From Mucilaginibacter sp. SMC90 (GTDB taxonomy: Bacteria > Bacteroidota > Bacteroidia > Sphingobacteriales > Sphingobacteriaceae), in NCBI RefSeq assembly GCF_022811725.1, contig NZ_CP094527.1, positions 7,874,001 through 7,938,000 of the forward strand: DNA of 64,000 nt, read 5' to 3'. The position numbers and the translations under genes are program-made. Below the pieces are notes generated by a model, which saw only the letters and a list, made by a program, of their open reading frames with translations, ran no database searches and was not told the DNA's origin. Shown piece after piece: positions 51,109 to 61,200 of the stretch; position 1 is the stretch's first letter, and every line of letters begins with the position of its first letter.

Positions 51109-51654
51109 ATGGAGAAAGCAGAATTTACTATTGCCAAAGGGACACTTCCATTTTTAGTATCTTTGATAGCAATGAACCTTATTATCAAAATTGCGATCAA
51201 GTACTTAGCTATAATACTCATCTGGCTATTACTTGCATTTTATATTTTAAATGAAACCGATTTTGTCCCAGAATTTATTCCTTATACTCCTATTAAAATC
51301 GGAGGATTAATTTTCACTTTTATCTCAATAACAACCATCATTTTTTTTGAAAAAGAAATTATTTATAGAATTCCAGATTTAACGATTACCCGACTTACAT
51401 TTTATAGTGCCGGAGTTTGGTTTATAACGGAGTTGATATTTCAGGCGATCAGGCAGCTAACTTTTGACGAAAACCAGCTAAAATCTTTTCTTGTAGCAGT
51501 TATCGGCATGACAATATTTAATTCCATTATCTCTTTTTTAACTGCTTTTCAGCTAAAGACAAAACGTATAGATAGGTTGATCACCTACATAACCGTCATT
51601 TTGGTTCTGTTTTCAATTTTGATTAAGATATTCCCCAACCTTACAGCGTCATAA
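51109..51654 (+). CDS. Multi-span membrane protein of unknown function
   Basis: 181 residues from the ATG; a TTG five codons earlier is possible. About five hydrophobic segments cover most of the chain (around 15-55, 65-85, 105-125, 130-150, 155-175). The base composition is clearly more A/T-rich than in nearby genes, and the codons lean to Ile, Phe and Lys, a hint of foreign origin. No family recognised. It starts 26 nt after the FNR-like gene. Confidence 0.6.
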   Translation: MEKAEFTIAKGTLPFLVSLIAMNLIIKIAIKYLAIILIWLLLAFYILNETDFVPEFIPYTPIKIGGLIFTFISITTIIFFEKEIIYRIPDLTITRLTFYSAGVWFITELIFQAIRQLTFDENQLKSFLVAVIGMTIFNSIISFLTAFQLKTKRIDRLITYITVILVLFSILIKIFPNLTAS

Positions 51655-51848
51655 GGAATCAGGATATTTACTGGTAAATATCGGCCTCGACGAGCGATTC
51701 TGGACAAAGCAATCGCATACTATGCAGAGCAGCCATGCGTCCGTGCGATTGCCACACTAAGCTTACAGCAATGACATGGTTTTTAAAGGAACAATCCCAT
51801 CGTCCGAACGCACCGGGAGATCTCCCATGTGTTCCTTTACTGTATACC
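51655..51848. repeat. Compound palindromic repeat block
   Basis: It contains, in order, a perfect 20-nt palindrome GATATTTACTGGTAAATATC (51663-51682); GCAATCGCA facing TGCGATTGC (about 51709-51756) with GCAATGACA further on; and AAAGGAACA facing TGTTCCTTT with GGGAGATCTCCC inside (about 51796-51840). The middle part resembles the dispersed AATGACA-type repeats of Bacteroidota. The last hairpin may end transcription of the two convergent genes. Confidence 0.65.
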
Positions 51849-53099
51849 TTAGCCAACGGGCTGTTCTTCTGTTAAAAGTTCATTTTCACCGGTCTGTTTA
51901 ACCAGCTTTTTACCGGCATGCTCTGTAGCAAACGAGGCTACAACGCAGGTAACCAATATCAGAATAATAGTGCCATTCAAGATATTATCGTCAATGATCT
52001 GCGCCTTAAAGCCAACCAGTATGATAGCCAGCGTAGCTGCGGCATGTGCACTGCTTAGCCCGAAAATAAGTGTGCGTTGTGTAGCCGAATATTTAAATAT
52101 TTTTTGGGTAGATAATGCTGCCAGCCACTTGCCCAACAAAGCGCCAAGCGTAAGGCTAACGGCCACTATGGTAGCTTGCGGCCCCCGGGCAAGCACCCGC
52201 AAATCAACCAGCATACCTACGCTGATCAGGAAAAAAGGGATGAATATGGCATTGCCCACAAAATCAATCCGGTGCATTAATGGCCGCGATTGTTGTACTG
52301 CTTTGTTCAGCGCCAGCCCGGCAACAAAAGCGCCGATAATAGGCTCAACGCCTGCTAACTGTGATAAAAACGCCGAAAAAAACACAATGAACAGCACAAA
52401 TACATAGGGCAGCGTTTTGTTATCACGGTAGCGGTTAAAGAACCAACGTGCCAATGGCGGGATCAGCACAAACATGATAAAGGCGAATATGGAAAGCGAG
52501 ATCACCAATTGCAGCCAGAAGCTGAAACCTAAGCCACCGTTTTTTGCCCCCATAATTACAGGCAGTAATATCAGCACAGCTGTATCGGTCAATATGGTAC
52601 CGCCTACACTAATAGCTACAGCCTCATTTTTAGCCATGCCGTATTTACTTACAATAGGATAAGCCACCAGCGTATGGGTAGCAAACATGCTTGCTGTTAA
52701 TGCCGATGTGATCAACGGATAGCCCAGCAGATAATAACATATCGGAAAGCCGATCAGTATCGGAATACAAAAGGTAAAAAAGCCAAACACCAGGCTTTTG
52801 TGCTTTTTCTGTTTAAACTCGTTCAGATCGAGCTCAACACCGGCAATGAACATGATATACAACAAGCCAATGGTAGAGAACAGATCGACAGCCGAGTTTT
52901 TCCGGAGCAGGTTTAACCCATGCGGCCCGATAGCTATCCCTGCCAAAATAAAGCCTACGATGCCCGGAAACCTGAACTTGCCCATAACAATAGGCGCAAG
53001 TAAAATGATCAATAATATCAGCGAGAAAACAAGTACCGGGTTGCTAAAAGGCAGTTCGAACTGCTGCGTTAACCGGCCCAGGATATCGGCATTATGCAT
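51849..53099 (-). CDS. Cation:proton antiporter (CPA2, KefB/NapA-like)
   Basis: 416 residues, about twelve or thirteen spans. Family marks are KFRFPGIVGFILAGIAIGPHGL near 40-60, GVELDLNEFKQKKHK near 88-100, the unwound-helix segments around FATHTLVAYPIV and GGTILTDTA (the conserved Thr-Asp of the ion site), and VEPIIGAFVAGLALN. It exchanges Na+ or K+ for protons across the inner membrane. It lacks the C-terminal TrkA domains of Kef proteins. It follows the ligase gene by 24 nt. A -7 box TAACTTTG ends only 4 nt before this ATG, suggesting an own, almost leaderless transcript. Confidence 0.88.
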   Translation of the reverse strand: MHNADILGRLTQQFELPFSNPVLVFSLILLIILLAPIVMGKFRFPGIVGFILAGIAIGPHGLNLLRKNSAVDLFSTIGLLYIMFIAGVELDLNEFKQKKHKSLVFGFFTFCIPILIGFPICYYLLGYPLITSALTASMFATHTLVAYPIVSKYGMAKNEAVAISVGGTILTDTAVLILLPVIMGAKNGGLGFSFWLQLVISLSIFAFIMFVLIPPLARWFFNRYRDNKTLPYVFVLFIVFFSAFLSQLAGVEPIIGAFVAGLALNKAVQQSRPLMHRIDFVGNAIFIPFFLISVGMLVDLRVLARGPQATIVAVSLTLGALLGKWLAALSTQKIFKYSATQRTLIFGLSSAHAAATLAIILVGFKAQIIDDNILNGTIILILVTCVVASFATEHAGKKLVKQTGENELLTEEQPVG

Positions 53100-53103
53100 A
53101 TAG

Positions 53104-53111
53104 CAAAGTTA
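53104..53111 (-). promoter_or_regulatory. -7 box TAACTTTG abutting the antiporter ATG
   Basis: An exact TAnnTTTG on the minus strand in the 24-nt gap between two genes. Transcription from here would begin at or near the start codon. Confidence 0.45.
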
Positions 53112-53123
53112 GCACATAATAGC

Positions 53124-54425
53124 TTACTTTCTTTTATCGATGAACTTAACCGGCTTGCGTACCGCTTCAGGGAATTGTAATTTCTGCATTTCATCGTGCT
53201 TTAGATAAGTAATATGCGGGCTCACCCTTAAGCGGGCCTGTAAATTGGCGCGGATCTTCCGGTCGCACTCATCAGTATAATGTATAGGCAACAGGTGCAG
53301 CAGCACTTCATCCATGCCTATCTCGTTTGAGTAAACTTCGGCCACAAAATCTTTGATCTCTTCCATGCCATTCAACAGATCAAACAGCGCCGGCGGATAA
53401 AGCGTAGTACCTTTAAACTTGATCATCTGCTTTTTACGGCCCACTATGGACGACAGCCGGATACTGGTGCGTCCGCAAGCGCAGGGCTCATCAAAATAAT
53501 GACAGATATCTCCGGTTTTATACCTCAGCAACGGCATCCCCTCAACGCCAAGCGTGGTAATGGTCACCTCGCCCGATTCGCCGGGAGCAACCGGGTTGTT
53601 ATGCTCGTCCAAAACCTCCACTATCAGTAGTTCGGGTTGATGATGCCCACCCCTGCCCTCGCCGCATTCGGTAAAGGCGGTTTGCATTTCGGTGGAGGCA
53701 TAGGTTGAATAGAGCTTGATATCCCATGCCTCGGTTATTTTTTGGCCGAGGATATTCAGACTGAAATCGGTGTTGCGGATATTCTCGCCAATGCAAACCG
53801 CCTTTTTTACCGACGATGCATTGATATCGATGTTGTGCTCCTGCGCAAACTGGATCAGCTTTAAAATAAACGATGGTACGGCAACTATAGCGGTAGGTTT
53901 CAGCCTTAAAATGGTTTCCCATTGCAACGACGGCACACCGGGGCCTAAGCGGATAATCCCCGCGCCAATTTTTCGGATGCCGGAGTAATAAGCCATCCCT
54001 GCCATAAACTGCCTGTCGAGCGTAAGCATCAACTGGTACAGGTCGGCAGGCGAACCATCGGCACAGGTAAAAGAATTGTATTCGTTAAAAGCCAGTCGCT
54101 CCAAATCATTTTCGGTAAGTGCTATGGTTACCGGGCTGCCTAAAGTACCCGAAGTAGAGCTGTACTCGATGATTTTCCCCCGTTCAACGCATAAAAAATC
54201 ATCATTGCGTTTTTGCAGGTCTTCTTTCGTTGTGGTTGGGATCAGCCGCAGGTCACCAAGCGTTTTGATTTGGCTGATATCGATATGATGTTTAGCAAAA
54301 AGGTCTTTATAAAACGGCGAATTCCGGCTGAGGTAGGCCAGTAACTCCTGCAGTTTTTGTTCCTGTATGTTAACAACCTCGTGTTTGGGTTGGTATGCTA
54401 ATGATTTAGGCGGAGATACTATCAC
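53124..54425 (-). CDS. Phenylacetate-CoA-ligase-like adenylate-forming enzyme
   Basis: 433 residues, start GTG that overlaps the AcpS stop codon. The ATP-loop motif is EYSSTSGTLGSPVTIALTENDLERLA; adenylation motifs are LYSTYASTEMQTAF and RYKTGDICHYFDEPCACGRTSIRL, the last with the PaaK-type Cys cluster. It probably activates an aromatic or fatty acid as AMP ester and passes it to CoA or to an acyl carrier protein. In flexirubin and aryl-polyene gene sets such a ligase loads the aromatic starter. The AcpS gene immediately upstream supports carrier-protein use. Confidence 0.87.
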   Translation of the reverse strand: MIVSPPKSLAYQPKHEVVNIQEQKLQELLAYLSRNSPFYKDLFAKHHIDISQIKTLGDLRLIPTTTKEDLQKRNDDFLCVERGKIIEYSSTSGTLGSPVTIALTENDLERLAFNEYNSFTCADGSPADLYQLMLTLDRQFMAGMAYYSGIRKIGAGIIRLGPGVPSLQWETILRLKPTAIVAVPSFILKLIQFAQEHNIDINASSVKKAVCIGENIRNTDFSLNILGQKITEAWDIKLYSTYASTEMQTAFTECGEGRGGHHQPELLIVEVLDEHNNPVAPGESGEVTITTLGVEGMPLLRYKTGDICHYFDEPCACGRTSIRLSSIVGRKKQMIKFKGTTLYPPALFDLLNGMEEIKDFVAEVYSNEIGMDEVLLHLLPIHYTDECDRKIRANLQARLRVSPHITYLKHDEMQKLQFPEAVRKPVKFIDKRK

Positions 54426-54799
54426 TTTTCAATAATTACCACGGCAGATGCCATTGTTTTTAAATGGGTTAATGATACAGAAATTTTCAACGGACCGCCA
54501 CGGTTGATCACTATGGCGCTTTCGCCAATGGGTTCAAGGCATGGCTTACCGCTTTCGTCATTGCTGATCTCAATTTCGTTAAAAGCGGTATCCGTTAGCC
54601 AGCCAGTACCCAGCGCCTTAAAAAAAGCTTCCTTGGCGGCAAAGCGGGCAGCATAGTGCTGGTATTTATTAGTTTTGCTCTCGCAATAAGCTATCTCGTT
54701 TGCCGAAAAAACGAGTTCACGGAAGCCCTGTTCTTTGGCAATGCTGCTTTGCACGCGTTCCACTTCAATCATATCAATACCTACACCTGCAACTGTCAT
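54422..54799 (-). CDS. acpS: Holo-acyl-carrier-protein synthase (4'-phosphopantetheinyl transferase, AcpS type)
   Basis: 125 residues, typical AcpS length. The signature GVGIDMIEVERVQ with the Mg-binding Asp, and RFAAKEAFFKALGTGW with the Glu, are intact. It attaches 4'-phosphopantetheine from CoA to a serine of carrier proteins. It may be the housekeeping enzyme or one dedicated to the neighbouring lipid/polyene pathway; its translational coupling to a pathway-type ligase favours the latter. The gap upstream is filled by a palindromic repeat. Confidence 0.9.
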   Translation of the reverse strand: MTVAGVGIDMIEVERVQSSIAKEQGFRELVFSANEIAYCESKTNKYQHYAARFAAKEAFFKALGTGWLTDTAFNEIEISNDESGKPCLEPIGESAIVINRGGPLKISVSLTHLKTMASAVVIIEK

Positions 54800-55094
54800 G
54801 AGCTATTTTAAATTAATCATGATAAACAACAAGAGATCTTCTCTCCAGAAAACCATCTGTAAATACAAAAATACTCATGGCCGTTGGTTTCAACCAACGG
54901 TAAAAGACGCTCAATAGCCCTGGTTTTAGCCAATTAAGCAAGCAGATTGGGGCTGAAGCCCGCTTATCGCTCTTCATTGCCCCGTTGGTTGAAACCACCG
55001 GCAATGAATTTTTTTGTCCGCACATGATATTCATCAAATATGAAAGTCTCTAATACTATTAGTGGTTTAAACTTTGTTTACGCCTATACACTCA
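54800..55094. other. 295-nt gap with a CCGTTGG repeat
   Basis: The repeat copy 54875-55008 occupies the middle. No clear promoter box was found for acpS. The flanks show nothing recognised. Confidence 0.5.
54875..55008. repeat. Palindromic CCGTTGG repeat, copy 2
   Basis: Outer arms GGCCGTTGGTTTCAACCAACGG and CCGTTGGTTGAAACCACCGG meet around GGGCTGAAGCCC. Same family and orientation as copies at 27496 and 63509. It splits the lipid operon. Confidence 0.85.
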
Positions 55095-56777
55095 TCATGA
55101 GCTTAGTCTTTTAGTGCACTTTTCAACCTGTTTTTTAATATAGTTTTCCTCGTTTACCGTGGCTGCCACTTTTGTTAAAGCTGTTTTATAATACCCGATG
55201 GCTTTTCTGTAGTCGCTATGTTTAAACGAATAATCACCGGCAATAACATAAGCATGATAAAACTGCGGGTTACTGGCTACCAAACTATCGGGGTTGATCT
55301 CTCCGCCATCATATACTTTTTGCTTTAGCGAGCGGAAAGTTATGAAGTTATGATAGGCTTTGGTATTTAAAAACGTATCCGGTTTAATGGTAAGAGCAGT
55401 ATCAATAATTTCATGATCGGTTTGCATGCCTTTCATGGCAAAGATCTTTTTTAAATCGTAACCCACAAACTCGCCCAGCTGCCACGGCGAGGTAGACACC
55501 CAAACCAGCAGTTTCTGCGGCTCAAACACTACCGAATGGTGAGCTATCAACTGGTTCAATGCTTTTTCGTTACCCATGCCAATATCTTCGCCATGCAGGC
55601 CCTGGCGGTTACGTAAAATATCCACCGTTTTTTGTACCGTGTTTTTTCCTTCGGCATTCAGCAGTTCCATTAAGCGCTGGTAGCGATATGGCGACGCGCT
55701 GTTGCTGAGCTGTACCAGGTTTTCTTTTGAATGCGCCAGTCCCTTGCTTTGAAAATGGTTTGCGCAAACAATAAAGTTTTGATGCGGGTCATACACATCC
55801 AGCGTATCGGGTGTTTTTTCGATCACCACAGCCTTGTTATCTTTGGCCGAAGCTACCAGGAACGATTCGGACACAAACATTTTGCGCCTTTTAGCTATCG
55901 CGATGGCCTCATTAATGTTTTGGGCATATTGCAAAATTTCGCGGGCCACTAAAGATACAGGCGTAGCCGAGCCTGATGGAATATTGGTTTTATCGGCATT
56001 AATGGTAACGCTCAGGCCCTTTTCATTCATGCCTGATACGGCACCCACAAAACCGCCCCAGGTTATGGTCATGAATTTGTGCCCTTCACTTGGGTTGAAG
56101 AACGCCACTATTTTATCGCGGGCAAAATTATCGCCCACATAAAAATCAAAATTGCGCCCAACGATCATGGTACCATCAGCCGAGCGGTCGTTCCAGGTAC
56201 CGAACGAGGTACAACCCACCAGTGCCATACTTTGCAAAGCGTGACCAATATCATGCGCAGCGTGGTAATTTAATATGCGCTGGTAATTAGAGCCAATGAA
56301 TTGGTATTTATCCGAAGCAGATTTAGAGATACCGTAGATCTCCTCTTTATATTCTTCACTTACATTTTTAGCAAGGTCGCGGTTAAACCAGGCTATGAAA
56401 TATTTAAGGAACGACAGGTATGATTTTGAGGGAATGATCTTGTTGATCTGGTCGGTAAAATAGACTTCCTGATTAACCACCAGCTCTTTACTGAGTTTAC
56501 CATTGATCACACCGCGTTCAAAAGGTTTGCCTTCTACGTACATCTCAAACAAGCCGCTCTTGCTTTTCCTGAACCAGTTGTTATCGATGGTATAAAATCC
56601 CGGCGATGGCTGCTTACGCTGTAATTGCAAACTGCTCAGATCAGCAGGTTTGGGGGGATAATCAATAGCTACACAATACAGGTAAACAAAGCCGATCAGC
56701 AGCAATCCCACAAACACAACACCTGCGTACAGTAATCTTTTCCCGAACTTTTTCCAACTGAATTTCCTGTTACGCAT
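55095..56777 (-). CDS. C45-family autoproteolytic acyltransferase/hydrolase
   Basis: 560 residues. A membrane anchor lies at about 13-34. The N-terminal-nucleophile domain shows a Gly-Cys junction in ALVGCTSFGTWNDRS (Cys near 188). Self-cleavage there would expose Cys as the catalytic residue, as in penicillin-type acyl-CoA acyltransferases. Then come VGRNFDFYVGD and FMTITWGGFVGAVSGMNEKGLSV. The C-terminal 100 residues hold a TPR-like helix pair (VIAGDYSFKHSDYRKAIGYYKTAL). Genes of this kind occur in flexirubin-type clusters, where a role in acyl transfer is suspected. It overlaps the FAD enzyme gene upstream by 8 nt. Confidence 0.83.
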   Translation of the reverse strand: MRNRKFSWKKFGKRLLYAGVVFVGLLLIGFVYLYCVAIDYPPKPADLSSLQLQRKQPSPGFYTIDNNWFRKSKSGLFEMYVEGKPFERGVINGKLSKELVVNQEVYFTDQINKIIPSKSYLSFLKYFIAWFNRDLAKNVSEEYKEEIYGISKSASDKYQFIGSNYQRILNYHAAHDIGHALQSMALVGCTSFGTWNDRSADGTMIVGRNFDFYVGDNFARDKIVAFFNPSEGHKFMTITWGGFVGAVSGMNEKGLSVTINADKTNIPSGSATPVSLVAREILQYAQNINEAIAIAKRRKMFVSESFLVASAKDNKAVVIEKTPDTLDVYDPHQNFIVCANHFQSKGLAHSKENLVQLSNSASPYRYQRLMELLNAEGKNTVQKTVDILRNRQGLHGEDIGMGNEKALNQLIAHHSVVFEPQKLLVWVSTSPWQLGEFVGYDLKKIFAMKGMQTDHEIIDTALTIKPDTFLNTKAYHNFITFRSLKQKVYDGGEINPDSLVASNPQFYHAYVIAGDYSFKHSDYRKAIGYYKTALTKVAATVNEENYIKKQVEKCTKRLSS

Positions 56778-58284
56778 TTCTTATTTTATCTATCAATTCA
56801 TCATTGCCCAGCAAGGCGCAACAGGTTACTATCCCGCTCATGGCAGCACCCAAAATGCCATGTAAATTAAGGTTTTGCCCCGTGAAGTACAAATTAGGCA
56901 ATTTGGTGCGCGGCGATATGAACGTTTTTAAAGGGTGTTTATAATCCTTGGCAATGCCATAAAGCGAGCCATCATCGTTGCCAATATAATCGCGGTATGA
57001 GAGCGGCGTTGCCGTATAGTATGAATGGATCTGCTCCCGCAGACCCGGGAATTTCAGTTTCACATCATCCAGTAAAACTTCGGCTTTGCGCTTTTTAAAT
57101 TGCTCGTAAGTTTCACCGCGATAGGCCTCGTCACTCACCGTATTGAAGGTATCCTCCCAGGGCTTCACCTCTTCATAACGCATGTAGGCCAGTATGGTCA
57201 TGCCATCGGCGTATTCTTTATTTTTTGACGAGGGTGTCATGAACACGGCATAGCCCAGCGGCCAGTTTTCCTGCGTGTAATCGGCCATGTGCCATACCTG
57301 CCCATCCTTAAAACTGTAAACGTTGTGGCTAAAATATTTAAACGAATCTTTTTTAAATACAATATTGATGGTGAATGACGACACCGAGTTTTCCAGGCTT
57401 TTTAACCGGTTTCGGTACACGTTTTTTATCACGGATGAATCCGTCATTTCCAGCGTTTTTACAGGGTGGATGTTGGAAATAAAATGATCGGCATAAAGCT
57501 TTTCGCCATGCTGTAGTTCCACATATGCTATTTTACCATCCTGTTCCACCAGTTTTTTTACGGCTTTATTACGGATGATAACGCCTCCCCTGTCGCGGAT
57601 ATTGCGGGCTATCAGTTTTGCAATCTGCGAACCGCCATCAACACATTTCCATGAGCTTTCAATATAGCTGTTAAGTATGAGCGCATGAACGTACAACGGT
57701 GTTTTATCGGCCTGCCCGGCGTATAATGAGTTATTGCCGGCCAGTACCTGCTGCAATTTTTTATTACTGGTGATGGATGCCAGGAATGCTTCGGTATCTA
57801 CCTCCAGCACATCGGCCTTTTCATAAAAATCGTCTGACGAGCGCAGGTTATAGAGCGGGAACTTATCACAAACCTCTTTAAGCTTAGCGCAGTAAGCGCG
57901 TAAAGCAGGCTCCTCATCCGGGAAATAAACCAGCAATTGTTTGATGAAATTTTCATAGCCCTGCGCCTGCGGATACTCCACCGGGTCGTTATCTATCATG
58001 ATCTTATCAAAGGCATCAGGGCTTTGTTTTTCCAGTTTCAGGCTATCAATAATATCTATATACTTAAAGATCTGGTATAGATTTTGGCCTTTATCGAGCC
58101 CGCCCAAATAATGCACCCCCGAATCAAAAATCACCCTGTCGCGCACATAAGTTTGCAGCGAACCGCCAAGCTGTTTGTTTTTTTCAACAACGCAAACCCG
58201 ATAACCTTCGCGGCCAAGCATATCGGCACAAACTAAACCACCCATGCCGCTTCCAATGATCAATACATCAAACTTATCGTCCAT
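56770..58284 (-). CDS. FAD-dependent oxidoreductase (phytoene-desaturase-like)
   Basis: 504 residues. The dinucleotide fold is at the N-terminus (DVLIIGSGMGGLVCADMLGREGYRVCVVEK) followed by the family's KNKQLGGSLQTY segment. A C-terminal FAD segment is YFTGQNLNLHGILGAAMSG. It belongs to the phytoene dehydrogenase/carotenoid isomerase-like group, which introduces, moves or saturates double bonds in long polyenes or lipids. Start codon directly abuts the stop of the upstream fusion gene; the last 8 nt overlap the C45 gene. Confidence 0.86.
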   Translation of the reverse strand: MDDKFDVLIIGSGMGGLVCADMLGREGYRVCVVEKNKQLGGSLQTYVRDRVIFDSGVHYLGGLDKGQNLYQIFKYIDIIDSLKLEKQSPDAFDKIMIDNDPVEYPQAQGYENFIKQLLVYFPDEEPALRAYCAKLKEVCDKFPLYNLRSSDDFYEKADVLEVDTEAFLASITSNKKLQQVLAGNNSLYAGQADKTPLYVHALILNSYIESSWKCVDGGSQIAKLIARNIRDRGGVIIRNKAVKKLVEQDGKIAYVELQHGEKLYADHFISNIHPVKTLEMTDSSVIKNVYRNRLKSLENSVSSFTINIVFKKDSFKYFSHNVYSFKDGQVWHMADYTQENWPLGYAVFMTPSSKNKEYADGMTILAYMRYEEVKPWEDTFNTVSDEAYRGETYEQFKKRKAEVLLDDVKLKFPGLREQIHSYYTATPLSYRDYIGNDDGSLYGIAKDYKHPLKTFISPRTKLPNLYFTGQNLNLHGILGAAMSGIVTCCALLGNDELIDKIRNA

Positions 58285-61200
58285 TTAATCTGGGTTCCCT
58301 TCTTTTCTGATCACAAAAATAATATTTGACGTGTACTTGGTATTGTCAATTTCGGAGACCGAAAGCTCATGCGACGCCGCTATGTCCCTCAGCATCTGTC
58401 CCGAAAGAAAAGATAGGCCATTTGCACCGGTTTTATTAAAGCCGAGCAATTTGGTTGAAAACGTTTCGGTAAGCTCCGTGCCCTTATGCCTTTCCTGCAT
58501 ATCCTTATTACCATCCCTGATGATAAGCTGACCATTAGGGTTCAATTGTGCTATACATTTTTCTATCAATTGCTTCTGCTCTTCAGGTTGCAAATAGTGC
58601 AGCATATCGGCTATGATAATGGCATCGTATTGCTGCATTTCAAAAGCAAGGGCATCGGCATAAACAAAATTTATCCCGGCCGTTTTGCTGAAACAGTTGT
58701 TAGCTACTTCTATCTTTTCCTCATCATAATCAACCCCGGTAAGCTCACGCCCAGGTGCTGCAAAGTGCAGCATATAAGGCATAAAACCATAACCACAACC
58801 CAGGTCAAGCATTTTGCCCTGTTTGGGCAGCAAGTCATGAAACACATGGTAGTTTTTCTCAAGCCTTACTTTAATCCGCATGTACCATTCCAGCACCGGG
58901 CCTTTGTACAGGTAGTTATAAAACAGCTGCTCTTTATGGTACGCCGGCTGTTCAATTTCGGCACTTAGCTTTTGGTATTCTTCTTTAAAATAGCGGCTGA
59001 TATTTTTGGTGCGTTCGGCGTAGCCAGAGCCAAATGAGGTATCATTGGCCGCTATTCTCGGCAGGTATTTGATGGTAATCGTTCCGTTCTTCAACAGAAA
59101 ATCGCCTTTGGTCATATTGTAGCCGGTGCCGTGCAGCACAATAGGCAGGATATCCATTCCTGTTTGTTCGGCCAAAAAGAACGCGCCTTTATGAAAACGT
59201 TTCATTTTACCATCGGGCGAGCGGCTACCTTCAGGGAAAATTACCATCGAATAACCCTGCTTTACTTTTTCGGCCAGTTCATCAATATTCTGCTCCACAC
59301 CCTCGGCCACCGGGAAGTACCCGGCCATGCGCACCACAGCCCCGAATACCGGCGAGTTCCATACCCAGTGATTGGTAAACAAGATGAGTTTCGGGTGCTG
59401 CATGATCAATACCAAAATATCAAGGAACGACTGATGGTTGCTGATCACCACAGCGGGCTTTTCAAACTTGTCTTTATCCACCACACGCTTACGCAGGTTG
59501 GGCATAATGTACATCATCGACCAGCAAAAGCGAGCCAGGATAGTATGATAAACATATTTGCTTCGTTCACCCTTAAACGGGTTAAGCTTGATCAGTAGCA
59601 AACCGATAAGGGATGACAACAGGCAGCCGCTTACAAAGTACGTGAACGCGAAAACTGAGATCACAAAGCCGCTCAAAGTCCAGGGGAAACGTTTTTTCTG
59701 CACCCTGTTTTTGATGAGGATATTGAACAGAAACGGGATCAGGATCTGGGCCATTACCACCACGCAAACTATCCCGATGATAGAGATCAACGCTATCGAC
59801 CGCAAAGCCGGATGTTTGGCAAAGATGAGCACGCCCAAACCGGCAACAGTAGTAATGGCCGATAGAAAGATGGACGATTTATACGACGATAAATTCTTCT
59901 TCCCCGTTTTATATTCCTGCAGCAGGCCATCCATAATAAACAGGCTGTAGTCATCGCCCAAACCAAATATCAATGCCGATATAATAATGTTCACGATATT
60001 GAACTGAATGCCCAGCAGCCCCATCAACCCCAGGATCCAGATCCAGGAAATAAACATCGGGATAAAGGAAACCAGCGTTAGTTCAATGCGCCCGTAAGTA
60101 AGCAGCAGTACCGTAAACACCAGTAATGACGACATGATGGCGATACTGGTAAAATCATTATTGATAATACCCACAAACCGGTTAGTGAGGTATTGCTTAT
60201 CAACAACGGTTACGTTGGGCGTATTTTCAAACAGGTTGTAGATCTTATTTTTATCCTCCGGCGATATTTTTACCAGCGTGATCACCCCTGCACGGCCCGG
60301 TCGCTCGGTGATATAATCATCCAGCAGGCTTTTGCGGATGCCCGCCATTTCATCCTGACCAACCACTTTAAAATCTTTGTTGATGAGATCGTGGAAATGA
60401 TCAAAAGCGGCAGCTTTAAAACCCAGCGCAGTGCCCTCTTTGATGAGTACGGCCATTAGCTCCTGCTTTTTAGTCGGGGTCCAATAGTTGTTCCAGCGGG
60501 CTATGCGGGCTTTTTGTAAAGAGTCGGATATAATGAGTGATGATACCCCTGAATATTTTTTAACGACATTTTGTTCTTTCAGCAGTTCTACCTGTGCCGA
60601 TAGTTTTTCGTTGGTACGGAGAGCGTCATCAAGCGTTTTACCTTCGGCCAGGAGATAAACCGATTGCAGGGCATATTTATTAATGGCGTTTAGTTTGGCT
60701 TCGGATGCCTTGAGCTTATCGGTCATGAAGTTCATGCGGCTCATATCCGTTTCAAAACTCACATTACGGGCGGTATAGCTGAACACAATGGTGAGTATAA
60801 CGATGGCCGAAATAATGAACTTATTATACTCGGGGTTGTAGGCTGCTACCTTATCGATCCAAGATAGTTTGGCAATATGCTCGTCCTGTTCTTTTTGGGA
60901 AGCGATGAAATGCGGCAGGAAAACCAGCGAACAAAACGAAGCGCCTATTAAGCTAAAGGCGGCAAACAGCCCAAGGTCCTTCAGCATTTCTGACTCTACA
61001 AACTCCAAACAGAAAAACCCGCCAATGGTGGTAAAACTGCCCACAGTAAGCGGCATAGCCAGGTCGCGGATCACCTGTTCAATACTGCGGGTATGGCGGT
61101 AGTGGTTAAACACATGCAGCGAATAATTAACCGCGATGCCCAGCACCACCGAGCCTGTACCTAATGCAATGACCGAGATACTACCCTTTACAAAATAAAT

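Noticed and set aside
53599..53922. 107-codon frame inside the ligase gene
   Set aside because: Out-of-frame shadow of a well-supported enzyme gene, same strand.
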